DNA of 52,461 nucleotides, taken from an uncultured Phascolarctobacterium sp. Lineage in GTDB: Bacteria > Bacillota > Negativicutes > Acidaminococcales > Acidaminococcaceae. The translations under genes were made by a program, and so were the position numbers. The notes beneath the pieces are model-generated. The model saw only the letters and a program-made list of their open reading frames with translations. It did no database searches and was not told where the DNA came from. The stretch is taken from positions 1 through 52,461 of the forward strand of contig NZ_CAADXO010000050.1 in the NCBI RefSeq assembly GCF_900753045.1. Reading direction: 5' to 3'. Below, in pieces: positions 25,613 to 33,436 of this stretch; the first letter of the stretch is position 1; the number at the start of each line of letters is the position of its first letter.

Positions 25613-27148
25613 ATTTTAGAAATTATCGGTACAGCTGTTGTCGTTGGTCTGGCCGGCGGTGCGGTAGGCTATCTGGTTCGCAAAAATGTTGCCGAAGCTA
25701 AGATTGCTACTGCAGAAGAGCAGGCTATCCGTATTGTACAGGATGCGGAGCAGACCGGCGAAGCAAAACGCAAAGAAATCATGATGGAGGCTAAAGAAGA
25801 AATCCATCGTCTGCGTTCCGAAATGGAGCGTGAAAATAAAGACAGACGTAACGACCTGCAGCGTCAGGAGCGTCGTCTGCTGCAAAAAGAAGAAAATCTG
25901 GACCGTAAAATCGAATCCTTCGAACGCAAAGAAGAAAAGCTGGCTTCCAAGGAACAGCGCCTGAACGCTGCTCAGGAGAAGGCTGAGGCAATGTTGGAAA
26001 AACGTCAGGTTGAACTGGAGCGTATTTCCGGACTGACCAGTGACGAAGCAAAGCAGGAGCTGCTGCAATCCCTCGAGGAAGAGGTTAAGCATGAATCTGC
26101 TATGATGGTTAAGGATCTGGAGCAACAGGCTAAGGATGAGGCTGACCGCAAGGCAAGAGAAATTATCTCCCTGGCAATTCAGCGTTGTGCAGCAGACCAT
26201 GTAGCGGAAACCACCGTTTCCGTAGTAGGCCTGCCTAACGATGAAATGAAGGGCCGCATTATCGGTCGTGAAGGCCGTAACATCCGTACTCTGGAAACCC
26301 TTACCGGCATCGATTTGATTATCGATGATACTCCGGAGGCTGTTATTATTTCCGGCTTCGATCCGGTACGCCGCGAGGTTGCCCGTATCGCTCTGGAAAA
26401 ATTGATTAATGACGGCCGTATTCATCCGTCCCGCATTGAGGAAATGGTTGAAAAGGCACAAAAAGAGGTTGAGCAGAAAATTAAGGAAGCCGGCGAACAG
26501 GCTACCTTTGCTGTCGGTGTGCATGGTCTGCACCCCGAACTGATTAAGCTGCTGGGCCGCCTGAAATATCGTACCAGCTATGGTCAGAATGTCCTGAACC
26601 ATTCTGTTGAGGTTGCCAACCTTGCAGGTGTAATGGCTTCTGAGCTTGGTGTTGACGTTGTTCTGGCTAAACGTGCCGGCCTGCTGCACGATATCGGCAA
26701 GGCTATTGACCATGAAATGGAAGGCTCTCACGTTGAAATCGGCGGCGAAATTGCCAAGAAGTTCCGTGAGTCCGACCTGATTGTCAATGCTATTTTGGCG
26801 CATCACGGTGACTGCGAGCCTAAGAGTGTTGAAGCTGTTCTGGTATCTGCCGCTGACGCAGTATCTGCTGCCCGCCCGGGTGCAAGACGCGAAACTCTGG
26901 AAAGCTACCTGAAGCGCTTAACTCGATTGGAAGAAATTTCTGAGTCCTTTGAGGGCGTTGAAAAATGCTATGCCGTACAGGCTGGCCGCGAAATCCGCAT
27001 TATGGTTAAGCCGGATGTTATCGATGATGCTTCTGCTGTGCTTCTGGCACGCGATATCTCCAAGAAGATTGAAGCTGAAATGGAATATCCCGGTCAGATC
27101 AAGGTCGTTATTATCCGCGAAACCCGTGCTGTTGATTACGCAAAATAA
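25613..27148 (+). CDS. rny: Ribonuclease Y
   Basis: 511 residues. An N-terminal membrane helix (IGTAVVVGLAGGAVGYLV) precedes a long charged coiled coil (about 25-195), a KH domain near 200-270 with GRIIGREGRNIRTLE, and an HD domain with LLHDIGKAID near 358. RNase Y is the membrane-bound endonuclease that starts mRNA decay in Firmicutes. No ATG fits: AGGAGGTGA (25599-25607) is 5 bases before ATT at 25613, whereas GTG at 25604 lies inside that site and a stop codon is at 25598-25600. AUU is therefore the likely start. Starting at GTG would add three residues. Confidence 0.93.
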   Translation: MLEIIGTAVVVGLAGGAVGYLVRKNVAEAKIATAEEQAIRIVQDAEQTGEAKRKEIMMEAKEEIHRLRSEMERENKDRRNDLQRQERRLLQKEENLDRKIESFERKEEKLASKEQRLNAAQEKAEAMLEKRQVELERISGLTSDEAKQELLQSLEEEVKHESAMMVKDLEQQAKDEADRKAREIISLAIQRCAADHVAETTVSVVGLPNDEMKGRIIGREGRNIRTLETLTGIDLIIDDTPEAVIISGFDPVRREVARIALEKLINDGRIHPSRIEEMVEKAQKEVEQKIKEAGEQATFAVGVHGLHPELIKLLGRLKYRTSYGQNVLNHSVEVANLAGVMASELGVDVVLAKRAGLLHDIGKAIDHEMEGSHVEIGGEIAKKFRESDLIVNAILAHHGDCEPKSVEAVLVSAADAVSAARPGARRETLESYLKRLTRLEEISESFEGVEKCYAVQAGREIRIMVKPDVIDDASAVLLARDISKKIEAEMEYPGQIKVVIIRETRAVDYAK

Positions 27149-27161
27149 CGAAATTCATAAA

Positions 27162-27187
27162 AGAGCTGCTTAGGCAGCTCTTTTTTT
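27162..27187 (+). terminator. Intrinsic terminator of rny
   Basis: AGAGCTGC pairs with GCAGCTCT around a TTAG loop, followed by TTTTTTT. Confidence 0.9.
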
Positions 27188-27246
27188 GCGCCTTAGCAGG
27201 ATTATAGGAATTGCTGTCGAATATATATACTTGGAATTTTTTTGAC

Positions 27247-27410
27247 AGGTGCGCCGGTTGAGGCTGGTGCTGAAAAGGGAATGCCGGTGAGAATCCGGAG
27301 CAGTCCCGCTACTGTAAGCGGAGCCTAGGCAATTATGTCACTGACGCAAGTTGGGAAGGCGCTGAGGGCGATGAAGCTAAGCCAGGAGACCTGCCTGTTA
27401 CGAAGCTTGG
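27247..27410 (+). ncRNA. Cobalamin riboswitch
   Basis: The conserved core GGGAATGCCGGTGAGAATCC, then CAGTCCCGCTACTGTAAGCG, and the B12 box GCCAGGAGACCTGCC (about 27380-27395) are all present in order. It precedes the cobU-cobC operon, so adenosylcobalamin should repress that operon. The 5' and 3' ends are approximate. Confidence 0.95.
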
Positions 27411-27481
27411 AGCCTACGGGAGATAGGCTGGCTTTGGTATGCGTAAATATAGAATTTGGCTGCAATTTGCATGTGATGAAT

Positions 27482-27502
27482 CTCCCGCAAGGGAGCTTTT
27501 TT
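27482..27502 (+). terminator. Terminator of the cobalamin riboswitch expression platform
   Basis: CTCCC (27482-27486), GCAA loop, GGGAG (27491-27495) and a T run. It lies 56 bases before cobU. Confidence 0.75.
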
Positions 27503-27558
27503 CATTTAGACATAATTTGAAGAGCTTGCGGCCTATAAAAACGAAGGGAGGTTAAAAT

Positions 27559-28137
27559 ATGCCTGGTAAAATCATTATGGTTACCGGTGGAGCCCGCAGC
27601 GGCAAAAGCGAATTTGCAGAACGCTATGTATTGCATTATTCTCCCAAATGCGATTACGTTGCTACGGCAGAAATCTTAGATGAGGAAATGGCGGAGCGTG
27701 TACGTCTGCACCGTCAGCGTCGTGATGCGCGTTGGATTAATCACGAAGCGCCTTATCATGCCGAGCGTACGCTTGAAGCGCTGTCAGCGGAAACAGGAGC
27801 AGTTCTGTTTGACTGCCTTACTGTTTATATGTGTAACCTGCTTTATGGCAAGGATGCGCCGGAGGGTGAATTCCTGGAGCGCTGTCAGGTAGTATTTGAT
27901 GAAATTGACAAGGTGCTGGCAGCAGCACGTAATTGCGGCAAAATCGTTGTCTTTGTTACGAACGAGGTGGGCAGCGGTATTGTGCCGGATAATCAGATGG
28001 CGCGTGAATACCGTGACCTTGCCGGCTGGGTTAACCAGCGCGTGGCAGATGCGGCTGATCATGTTTATTATTGTGTGGCAGGTCAGGCCGTAGACGTAAA
28101 AAAATTGGCTTTTAAATTTGAGGATGAAGGAGAATAA
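27559..28137 (+). CDS. cobU: CobU, adenosylcobinamide kinase/guanylyltransferase
   Basis: 192 residues. The P-loop GGARSGKS is at 10-17, followed by the HRxRR-type segment HRQRRDARW near 53, and VTNEVGSGIVPDN near 133. CobU phosphorylates adenosylcobinamide and transfers GMP to it, giving the activated nucleotide-loop precursor. It is the first gene under the cobalamin riboswitch. GGGAGG is a strong ribosome site before the ATG. Confidence 0.95.
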   Translation: MPGKIIMVTGGARSGKSEFAERYVLHYSPKCDYVATAEILDEEMAERVRLHRQRRDARWINHEAPYHAERTLEALSAETGAVLFDCLTVYMCNLLYGKDAPEGEFLERCQVVFDEIDKVLAAARNCGKIVVFVTNEVGSGIVPDNQMAREYRDLAGWVNQRVADAADHVYYCVAGQAVDVKKLAFKFEDEGE

Positions 28138-28145
28138 CGACTGAT

Positions 28146-29156
28146 ATGGAGAAAATCATAATACCTGCCCTGGATGAAGAACGTATGCAAGAAGTACGGG
28201 CAGGCTACGCTAAAATAGACAAGCCGGCAGCTAATCTGGGTAAGCTGGAGGATATGGTTGTAGGCCTTGCAGGCATGCTGGGCAAGGATTTACCGGACAA
28301 ATTAAAGACGGCGATGGTCCTGATGTGCGGTGACCACGGTATTGCGAAATACGGTGTCAGCGCTTATCCGCAGGAGGTTACGCGTCAGATGATTAACGGC
28401 TATATGCGCGGTACTGCCGGAGCTACCGTACTGGCGCGTCATGCGCATGCTGATGTTTTCGTCTGCGATGTAGGCACTGCCTTTGATTTGAGCGATTTGC
28501 CCAAGGTTTATCAGAAAAAGGTAGCCTGGGGAACGAACGATTTTACCCAGGGACCGGCGATGACGCGCGAGCAGGCTGAAAAGGCTATTGCCGTTGGCAT
28601 CGAGATGGCTGATATGTGCATCGACCAAGGCTATAATATGCTTTATACAGGCGAAATGGGCATCGGCAATACCACCTCTACTTCCGCTATTGCCAGCGCC
28701 TTTTTAGGCTTGGACCCGCAGCTGACTGTCGGTCGTGGCAGCGGTATTAATGACGAACGTATGAAGATTAAACGTCAGGTTGTTATCGACGGCCTGGCAA
28801 AAAATATGCCGCAGCAGGGCGATGCAATGGATATTCTCTGCAAGGTCGGCGGTTATGACCACGCAGGTCTGGCCGGTGTAATTATCGGCGCAGCCCGCCG
28901 CCGTGTGCCGACTATGGTTGACGGTGTTAATGCTACGGCTGCAGCACTGCTGGCTTACGGCCTCTATCCGCAGTGCCGCGATTATATGCTGTGCTCGCAT
29001 CTGAGCAGTGATATTTCCCACAAGAAAATGCTGGAGCTGCTGCAGCTTTCGCCGATTGTTGATGCCGGTATGCGCCTGGGTGAGGGCACCGGTGCTTCTC
29101 TGGCTATTGTTGTGCTGCAGGCAGCTATGGACGTGTATAATCATTTAAGCAGGTGA
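28146..29156 (+). CDS. cobT: CobT-type lower-ligand phosphoribosyltransferase
   Basis: 336 residues, full family length. GDHGIAKYGVSAYPQEVT near 58-75, TGEMGIGNTTST near 176, and RLGEGTGAS near 308 with the catalytic Glu are all intact. The family makes alpha-ribotides from nicotinate mononucleotide and a base such as 5,6-dimethylbenzimidazole. A second, shorter homologue sits two genes downstream, which resembles the ArsA/ArsB heterodimer that activates phenolic bases in Sporomusa and Veillonella. Whether this protein is a classic CobT or the ArsA-like catalytic partner cannot be told here. Confidence 0.93.
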   Translation: MEKIIIPALDEERMQEVRAGYAKIDKPAANLGKLEDMVVGLAGMLGKDLPDKLKTAMVLMCGDHGIAKYGVSAYPQEVTRQMINGYMRGTAGATVLARHAHADVFVCDVGTAFDLSDLPKVYQKKVAWGTNDFTQGPAMTREQAEKAIAVGIEMADMCIDQGYNMLYTGEMGIGNTTSTSAIASAFLGLDPQLTVGRGSGINDERMKIKRQVVIDGLAKNMPQQGDAMDILCKVGGYDHAGLAGVIIGAARRRVPTMVDGVNATAAALLAYGLYPQCRDYMLCSHLSSDISHKKMLELLQLSPIVDAGMRLGEGTGASLAIVVLQAAMDVYNHLSR

Positions 29157-29160
29157 TGTG

Positions 29161-29895
29161 ATGCGTGATTTTGTAACTTGTCTGGAATTTTTGACCAGAA
29201 TCCGCTTTTCCAACCGCACGGACTGGCATGATGACGATTTCAGCCGCAGCGTGCCGTACTTCCCTTTGGTCGGGTTGGTAATGGGCGTTTTTATGGGTGC
29301 GGTAAATTACGGCCTGTATTATCTGCACACACCTGATTTAATGCGTGCGGTGATGCTGGTGCTGGCGGAGCTGATTATTATCGGCGCGCTGATGTACGAC
29401 GGCTTTATGGATACCTCAGACGGTGTTTTCAGCGCCCGTGACCGTGAGCGTATGCTGGAAATCATGAAGGACAGCCACGTTGGTTCCAACGCCGTTATCG
29501 CGCTTGTCTGCCTTGTGCTGCTGAAGGTTGCTGCCTATACTACGCTGCCGCCGGTTAAGCTGTCGTTTGCTCTGGTTGCGGTTTTTGTAGCAACGCGCAC
29601 CTTTATGGTTACCTACATCGTCAACTACAAGTATGCACGTAAAACAGGCATCGGTCATATGTTTAAGGCCTATGCCAAGCCGATGTACACCTATATTGCC
29701 TTTGCACTCTGCCTGGCGCTTGTCGCAGCCTGTGGTTTGCCGTATCTGTATACGGCAATAGCGGCCTTCGTTATCTGCCAGGGCATTGCGCATTTCCTCA
29801 GCGGTCAGCTGGGCGGTCTTACCGGTGATACCTACGGCTTTTTGACGGAATGCGGCGTTGTGGTTTACCTGATGCTCGCAACCTATATAATCTGA
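29161..29895 (+). CDS. cobS: CobS, cobalamin synthase
   Basis: 244 residues with several membrane helices. DGFMDTSDGV near 81 and the aspartate-rich RMLEIMKDSHVGSNAV near 97 match the CDP-alcohol-transferase-like active site of CobS. It joins adenosylcobinamide-GDP and the alpha-ribotide phosphate in the inner membrane. ATG 29161 is preferred because AGGTGATG precedes it; GTG 29158 is one codon earlier. It follows cobT by 4 bases. Confidence 0.92.
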   Translation: MRDFVTCLEFLTRIRFSNRTDWHDDDFSRSVPYFPLVGLVMGVFMGAVNYGLYYLHTPDLMRAVMLVLAELIIIGALMYDGFMDTSDGVFSARDRERMLEIMKDSHVGSNAVIALVCLVLLKVAAYTTLPPVKLSFALVAVFVATRTFMVTYIVNYKYARKTGIGHMFKAYAKPMYTYIAFALCLALVAACGLPYLYTAIAAFVICQGIAHFLSGQLGGLTGDTYGFLTECGVVVYLMLATYII

Positions 29896-29950
29896 TATTT
29901 CCCCGGCAATAATTTGCCGAATTCTAAAAGAGAAAGAAAGGAAAAATGCT

Positions 29951-30751
29951 ATGCATATAGAAGAAATAATCCAAAAGATTGTGCCTGCGGACAGAGGCTG
30001 TATGAAGCTGGCGCAGACACGCTTTGATAATCTGATTAAGCCTGTCGGCAGTCTGGCCAAGCTGGAAGAAATGACCTCGCGCTATTGCGGTATCAAGGGC
30101 ATTTATGAAAAAGAGGATTTAGATTATCCTAAACGCGATTTACTGGTGTGGTGCGGTATCGAGGAGGCTGCCCAGGCCGAAAAAATTATGCACGCCAAAT
30201 GGCCGGTGAATGTGCTTGCTGCAGAAACCGGTGCGAAGGCTGTGGCTCTGCTCGTAACCTCGGAGGAGGAGGCTGACGCTCTGGAAGAGGGCGCTGCCCT
30301 GGTGCAGGAGCTGGTACACGAGAAGGGATTGGAACTGTTGGGCTTCGGCTGTCTTTCCACCACTGATAATGAGATGGTACGCACCGCTATGACCGGCGCT
30401 CTGCTGCAGGCTGCATCTATGAAGGTGCCGGTAATGCTGGACGGCGTTGCTGTCTGCAAGGCTGCCAAAAAGGCGGCAGAAATGGCACCTGCGGTGTTGG
30501 ATTACTGCTTTGCCGGTCATGTTTCCACAGAGCCGGGAGCGGAAGAATGTCTGCAAGAGCTGGGACTTACGGCACCGCTGCGCCTGAACATTCCCGACGG
30601 CGCCGGTGAGGGCGCTGCTGTCTGCTTTACGCTGTTCAATGCGGGCATCAAGGCCTACAAGGAAATGGAAACCTTTGAGGAAGCAGGCGTACATGCGGAG
30701 ATGAAGGAATTTTCCCTGGCAGAGCAATCTAAAAAAGGGGCGAAGGCTTAA
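29951..30751 (+). CDS. Shortened CobT paralogue without the catalytic glutamate (ArsB-like?)
   Basis: 266 residues. The N-terminus FDNLIKPVGSLAKLEEM and the C-terminus EMETFEEAGV are clear CobT signatures, as is VPVMLDGVAV in the middle. Compared with CobT it lacks about 70 residues, including the GDHG...SAYPQEVT and GEMGIGNTT blocks. The active-site loop RLGEGTGA reads IPDGAGEGAA, so the catalytic Glu is Ala. It should be inactive alone. The position beside cobT and cobS, with cobC overlapping by one base, supports a partner role like ArsB in the ArsAB enzyme for phenol or p-cresol. I infer this from context; ArsB itself is longer in the literature I recall. Confidence 0.7.
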   Translation: MHIEEIIQKIVPADRGCMKLAQTRFDNLIKPVGSLAKLEEMTSRYCGIKGIYEKEDLDYPKRDLLVWCGIEEAAQAEKIMHAKWPVNVLAAETGAKAVALLVTSEEEADALEEGAALVQELVHEKGLELLGFGCLSTTDNEMVRTAMTGALLQAASMKVPVMLDGVAVCKAAKKAAEMAPAVLDYCFAGHVSTEPGAEECLQELGLTAPLRLNIPDGAGEGAAVCFTLFNAGIKAYKEMETFEEAGVHAEMKEFSLAEQSKKGAKA

Positions 30752-31392
30752 TGGGTAAAATATATTTAATCCGTCACGGTGAAACGGACAGCAACAAGGG
30801 ACACCGCTTTCAGGGACGCATCAACATGCCGCTGAACGGCAAAGGTCTGGAGCAGTCTGAGAAGCTGGCTGCGTATATGCAGCATCTGCCGGTTGATAAG
30901 ATTTACTGCAGCTCCATGCTGCGTGCCTGCATGACGGCAGCACCGCTGGCTATGAGCAAAAATATGTCCTACCAGCCGTTGGATTTGCTGCAGGAGGTAA
31001 GCTTCGGTGCCTGGGAAGGCCTGGAATATGCGGAAATCAGCCGCCGCTGGCCTAAGGAGATGGATGATTTCCTGACGCGTCCGGGCGAATGGATTCCGCC
31101 GCAGGGCGAAAGCTTTCATGATGTAGCGCGTCGTTGTCAGGCGGCCTTTGACTATATCTTCGAGCGTGAAGGCCACGATAAAAATATTGCCATCATCTCA
31201 CATGGCGGTATTATCCGTGTACAGCTGTGCCTGCTGTTGGACATCCCTCTGAACAATCTGTGGAAGCTGAGCGTGCATAATGTTTCTCTCAGCACGCTGA
31301 ATGACTGGCAGGGCAATATCATTGCCGAAACCATCAATGATGCTCACTTTGCCAGAGAGCAGGGAAGCTCTGTAAACTGGCTGCATAAATAA
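30751..31392 (+). CDS. cobC: CobC, alpha-ribazole phosphatase (histidine phosphatase)
   Basis: 213 residues. The RHGET motif with phospho-accepting His9 opens the protein, and IISHGG near residue 150 supplies the second His. FGAWEGLEYAEI is the middle acidic segment. In cobamide synthesis CobC removes the phosphate of the alpha-ribotide or of adenosylcobalamin phosphate. The start overlaps the preceding CobT-like gene (TAATG), so it is the last gene of the B12-controlled operon. Confidence 0.85.
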   Translation: MGKIYLIRHGETDSNKGHRFQGRINMPLNGKGLEQSEKLAAYMQHLPVDKIYCSSMLRACMTAAPLAMSKNMSYQPLDLLQEVSFGAWEGLEYAEISRRWPKEMDDFLTRPGEWIPPQGESFHDVARRCQAAFDYIFEREGHDKNIAIISHGGIIRVQLCLLLDIPLNNLWKLSVHNVSLSTLNDWQGNIIAETINDAHFAREQGSSVNWLHK

Positions 31393-31408
31393 AAATTAAA
31401 GCATGAAA

Positions 31409-31441
31409 ACCGCGCAGACGTAAAAAGCTGTCGCGGTTTTT
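31409..31441 (+). terminator. Terminator of the cobamide operon
   Basis: ACCGCG (31409-31414) pairs with CGCGGT (31432-31437), inner CAG/CTG, then TTTT. Confidence 0.75.
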
Positions 31442-31587
31442 CTATCGGGCTGTAAACTTACCGGTGCTGCGCCATTATTTTACACGCAAGCTTTTCCCGT
31501 AAGCACTGTTCACAAGCGGATTTGAGCATATATTGAGAAATGAAAAGTTTCTTATTAAAGAATTTACGCATTTTTGATAAAGGGAGA

Positions 31588-31616
31588 TTGACTTTTGCAG
31601 GCGCTTACTATATACT
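31588..31616 (+). promoter_or_regulatory. Promoter of the zinc-ribbon gene
   Basis: TTGACT (31588-31593), 17 bases, TATACT (31611-31616). The leader to the start codon at 31749 is about 125 bases. Confidence 0.7.
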
Positions 31617-31647
31617 GTAAGTGGTGTATCTCAGTGGTCCGTTTAAG

Positions 31648-31738
31648 TTCCTAACTTCTTCTATCATAGATGACATGGGGAAGCCAAGGTAAACATCTTA
31701 ATGCGTTCTTTGGGGTATGTTCTATCTATGATTAGGAG
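31648..31738 (+). ncRNA. Structured leader RNA, possible cis-regulator of the zinc-ribbon gene
   Basis: ATCATAGAT (31663-31671) pairs perfectly with ATCTATGAT (31724-31732). Inside lie ACAT/ATGT (31673-31676 with 31717-31720) and CCAAGG/CTTTGG (31684-31689 with 31708-31713), separated by an asymmetric purine-rich loop GGGGAAG opposite GGT. An outer TCCTA (31649-31653) can pair with TAGGA (31733-31737), which is part of the ribosome site. The closed form would hide that site. I recognise no known riboswitch class. Confidence 0.45.
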
Positions 31739-31748
31739 TGATTAAACA

Positions 31749-32033
31749 ATGAAAGAAGACAAGACTTTAACCTGCTGCGAGTGCGGCAACGAATTCGTAT
31801 TCACCGCTTCCGAGCAAGAGTTCTACGCAGAAAAGGGCTTCACTAACGAACCGCGCCGTTGCCCGGCTTGCCGTCAAGCTCGCAAACAACGCATGGGCGT
31901 ACAAAACGACCGTCCGCAACGCGAAATGTTCCCCGCAGTTTGCGCTGAATGCGGTAAAGAGACCATGGTACCGTTCAAACCCAGCGATCGTCCGGTTTAC
32001 TGCCGCGAATGCTTCAACGCACGTAAACACTAA
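31749..32033 (+). CDS. Double zinc-ribbon small protein
   Basis: 94 residues. Two treble-clef or ribbon units are visible: CCEC (Cys9/10/12) with CPAC (Cys38/41), and CAEC (Cys65/68) with CREC (Cys85/88). The linker EQEFYAEKGFTNEPRRCPACR is typical of the probable zinc-binding domain family of small Firmicute proteins. Function is unknown; nucleic-acid or protein binding is a guess. Codon use resembles ribosomal-protein genes here (AAA, CGT, CAA), suggesting high expression. It has its own promoter, a structured leader and a strong terminator. Confidence 0.8.
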   Translation: MKEDKTLTCCECGNEFVFTASEQEFYAEKGFTNEPRRCPACRQARKQRMGVQNDRPQREMFPAVCAECGKETMVPFKPSDRPVYCRECFNARKH

Positions 32034-32056
32034 TTAGACGCTTGAAGTAACAAATT

Positions 32057-32086
32057 CAGGTACAGCTTAGGCTGTACCTGTTTTTT
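32057..32086 (+). terminator. Terminator of the zinc-ribbon gene
   Basis: CAGGTACAGC (32057-32066), TTAG loop, GCTGTACCTG (32071-32080), TTTTTT. Confidence 0.92.
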
Positions 32087-32182
32087 ATTAGCCGATCATA
32101 GAAAAAACGAAAGTTGTTTTACATAAAAGTGCTTATATGCTATACTTTTTACAATATAAACTATTCGAAGCAAGGGAGCTTT

Positions 32183-33433
32183 ATGGCACGTATTATAGAC
32201 AGTGATTTTCTGCACCGCGCGCTGCAGCATTTTTATGGCTACAGCAGCTTTCGCACGGGGCAGGAAGAAATTATAAGTGAAATATTACACGGACAGCCTG
32301 TGCTGGCAGTGCTGCCTACAGGTGCAGGCAAAAGCATCTGCTTTCAGCTGCCTTCGCTGCTGCTGAAGGGTGTGACGCTGGTCATCTCACCGCTGATATC
32401 GCTGATGAAGGACCAGGCGGAGGCGCTGACGGCCCGCGGTATTCCGGCAGCTTATCTGGACAGCAGCATGAGCAGCAACGAATACGGCAGAGTGCTGCAT
32501 GCTGCGCTTAATAAGCAGTGCAAGTTTTTGTATGTGGCACCGGAGCGATTGGTCAACCAGCAGTTTATTGATTTCGCCCGCCAGGCCTATATTACGATGG
32601 TGGCGGTGGACGAGGCGCACTGCGTATCGCAGTGGGGACACAGCTTCCGTAAGGAGTATTATAATATCCCCGATTTTATTCAGGCCTTGCCGACGAAGCC
32701 GTTGGTGGCAGCCTTTACTGCTACGGCTACACCGGATGTGCGCCGCGATATCATTAAACGCTTGGGCATTCCGGAGGCAAAAATTGTGGTGACGGGCTTT
32801 GACAGGCCAAACCTGCATTTTGCCGTGCAGCGCACGCAGGATAAGGAGCGTTCGCTGCTGGAGTTTATGCGTAAGCATAAAAAGGATTGCGGCGTAGTCT
32901 ACTGTGCTACGCGCAACAAGGTGGAAAGCGTAACGCAGCTTTTGCGGCGCCAGGGCTTCAGTGCCTTGCGTTATCACGCGGGCCTGACGCCGGAGGAGCG
33001 GCGCGAAAATCAGAATGCTTTTGTCGGCGGCAGCGTGCCGCTGATTGTGGCAACCAATGCCTTCGGTATGGGCATCGATAAGCCGGATGTACGCTTTGTG
33101 GTGCATTATAATATGCCCAAGGATATTGAAAGCTATTATCAGGAGGCAGGGCGCGCAGGGCGTGACGGCCTGCCTGCGGAATGTCTGCTGCTTTACGATA
33201 AGGCGGATATTGCGGTAAACACCTATCTTATCGGCCATGACCAGCCGGATTTGACCTGGAAGGAGCACGAGCTGCAGCTGCTGAGCAAAATGACCAACTA
33301 CTGCAATACGTCCATGTGTCTGCGTAAGGTACTGCTGGAATATTTCGGAGAAAAAACAACGTCGCAGTGCAACAATTGCGGCAACTGCGACGTGAATAAG
33401 AACGCTCCGTGGCGTAAGTTTTTGAAGTTTTAA
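32183..33433 (+). CDS. Short RecQ-family helicase
   Basis: 416 residues. Walker A PTGAGKS is at 45-51, DEAHCVSQWGH near 142, FTATATP and the motif VI segment QEAGRAGRDG near 322. A RecQ-type zinc site follows: a Cys in MCLRK, then CNNCGNC near 394. The usual winged-helix and HRDC domains (total about 600 residues) are absent. It is therefore a minimal RecQ core, resembling the short paralogues known in some Firmicutes, and may have different DNA-structure preference. The start at 32183 has GGGAG upstream; a longer in-frame extension is AT-rich and improbable. The next gene is convergent. Confidence 0.88.
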   Translation: MARIIDSDFLHRALQHFYGYSSFRTGQEEIISEILHGQPVLAVLPTGAGKSICFQLPSLLLKGVTLVISPLISLMKDQAEALTARGIPAAYLDSSMSSNEYGRVLHAALNKQCKFLYVAPERLVNQQFIDFARQAYITMVAVDEAHCVSQWGHSFRKEYYNIPDFIQALPTKPLVAAFTATATPDVRRDIIKRLGIPEAKIVVTGFDRPNLHFAVQRTQDKERSLLEFMRKHKKDCGVVYCATRNKVESVTQLLRRQGFSALRYHAGLTPEERRENQNAFVGGSVPLIVATNAFGMGIDKPDVRFVVHYNMPKDIESYYQEAGRAGRDGLPAECLLLYDKADIAVNTYLIGHDQPDLTWKEHELQLLSKMTNYCNTSMCLRKVLLEYFGEKTTSQCNNCGNCDVNKNAPWRKFLKF

Positions 33434-33436
33434 TTT

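Noticed and set aside
27335..27520. 61-residue frame overlapping the cobalamin riboswitch
   Set aside because: It lies inside the aptamer and expression platform, which are conserved as RNA.
31621..31748. Manganese (yybP-ykoY) riboswitch before the zinc-ribbon gene
   Set aside because: A GGGGA string is present, but the paired loops and the rest of the consensus are not.
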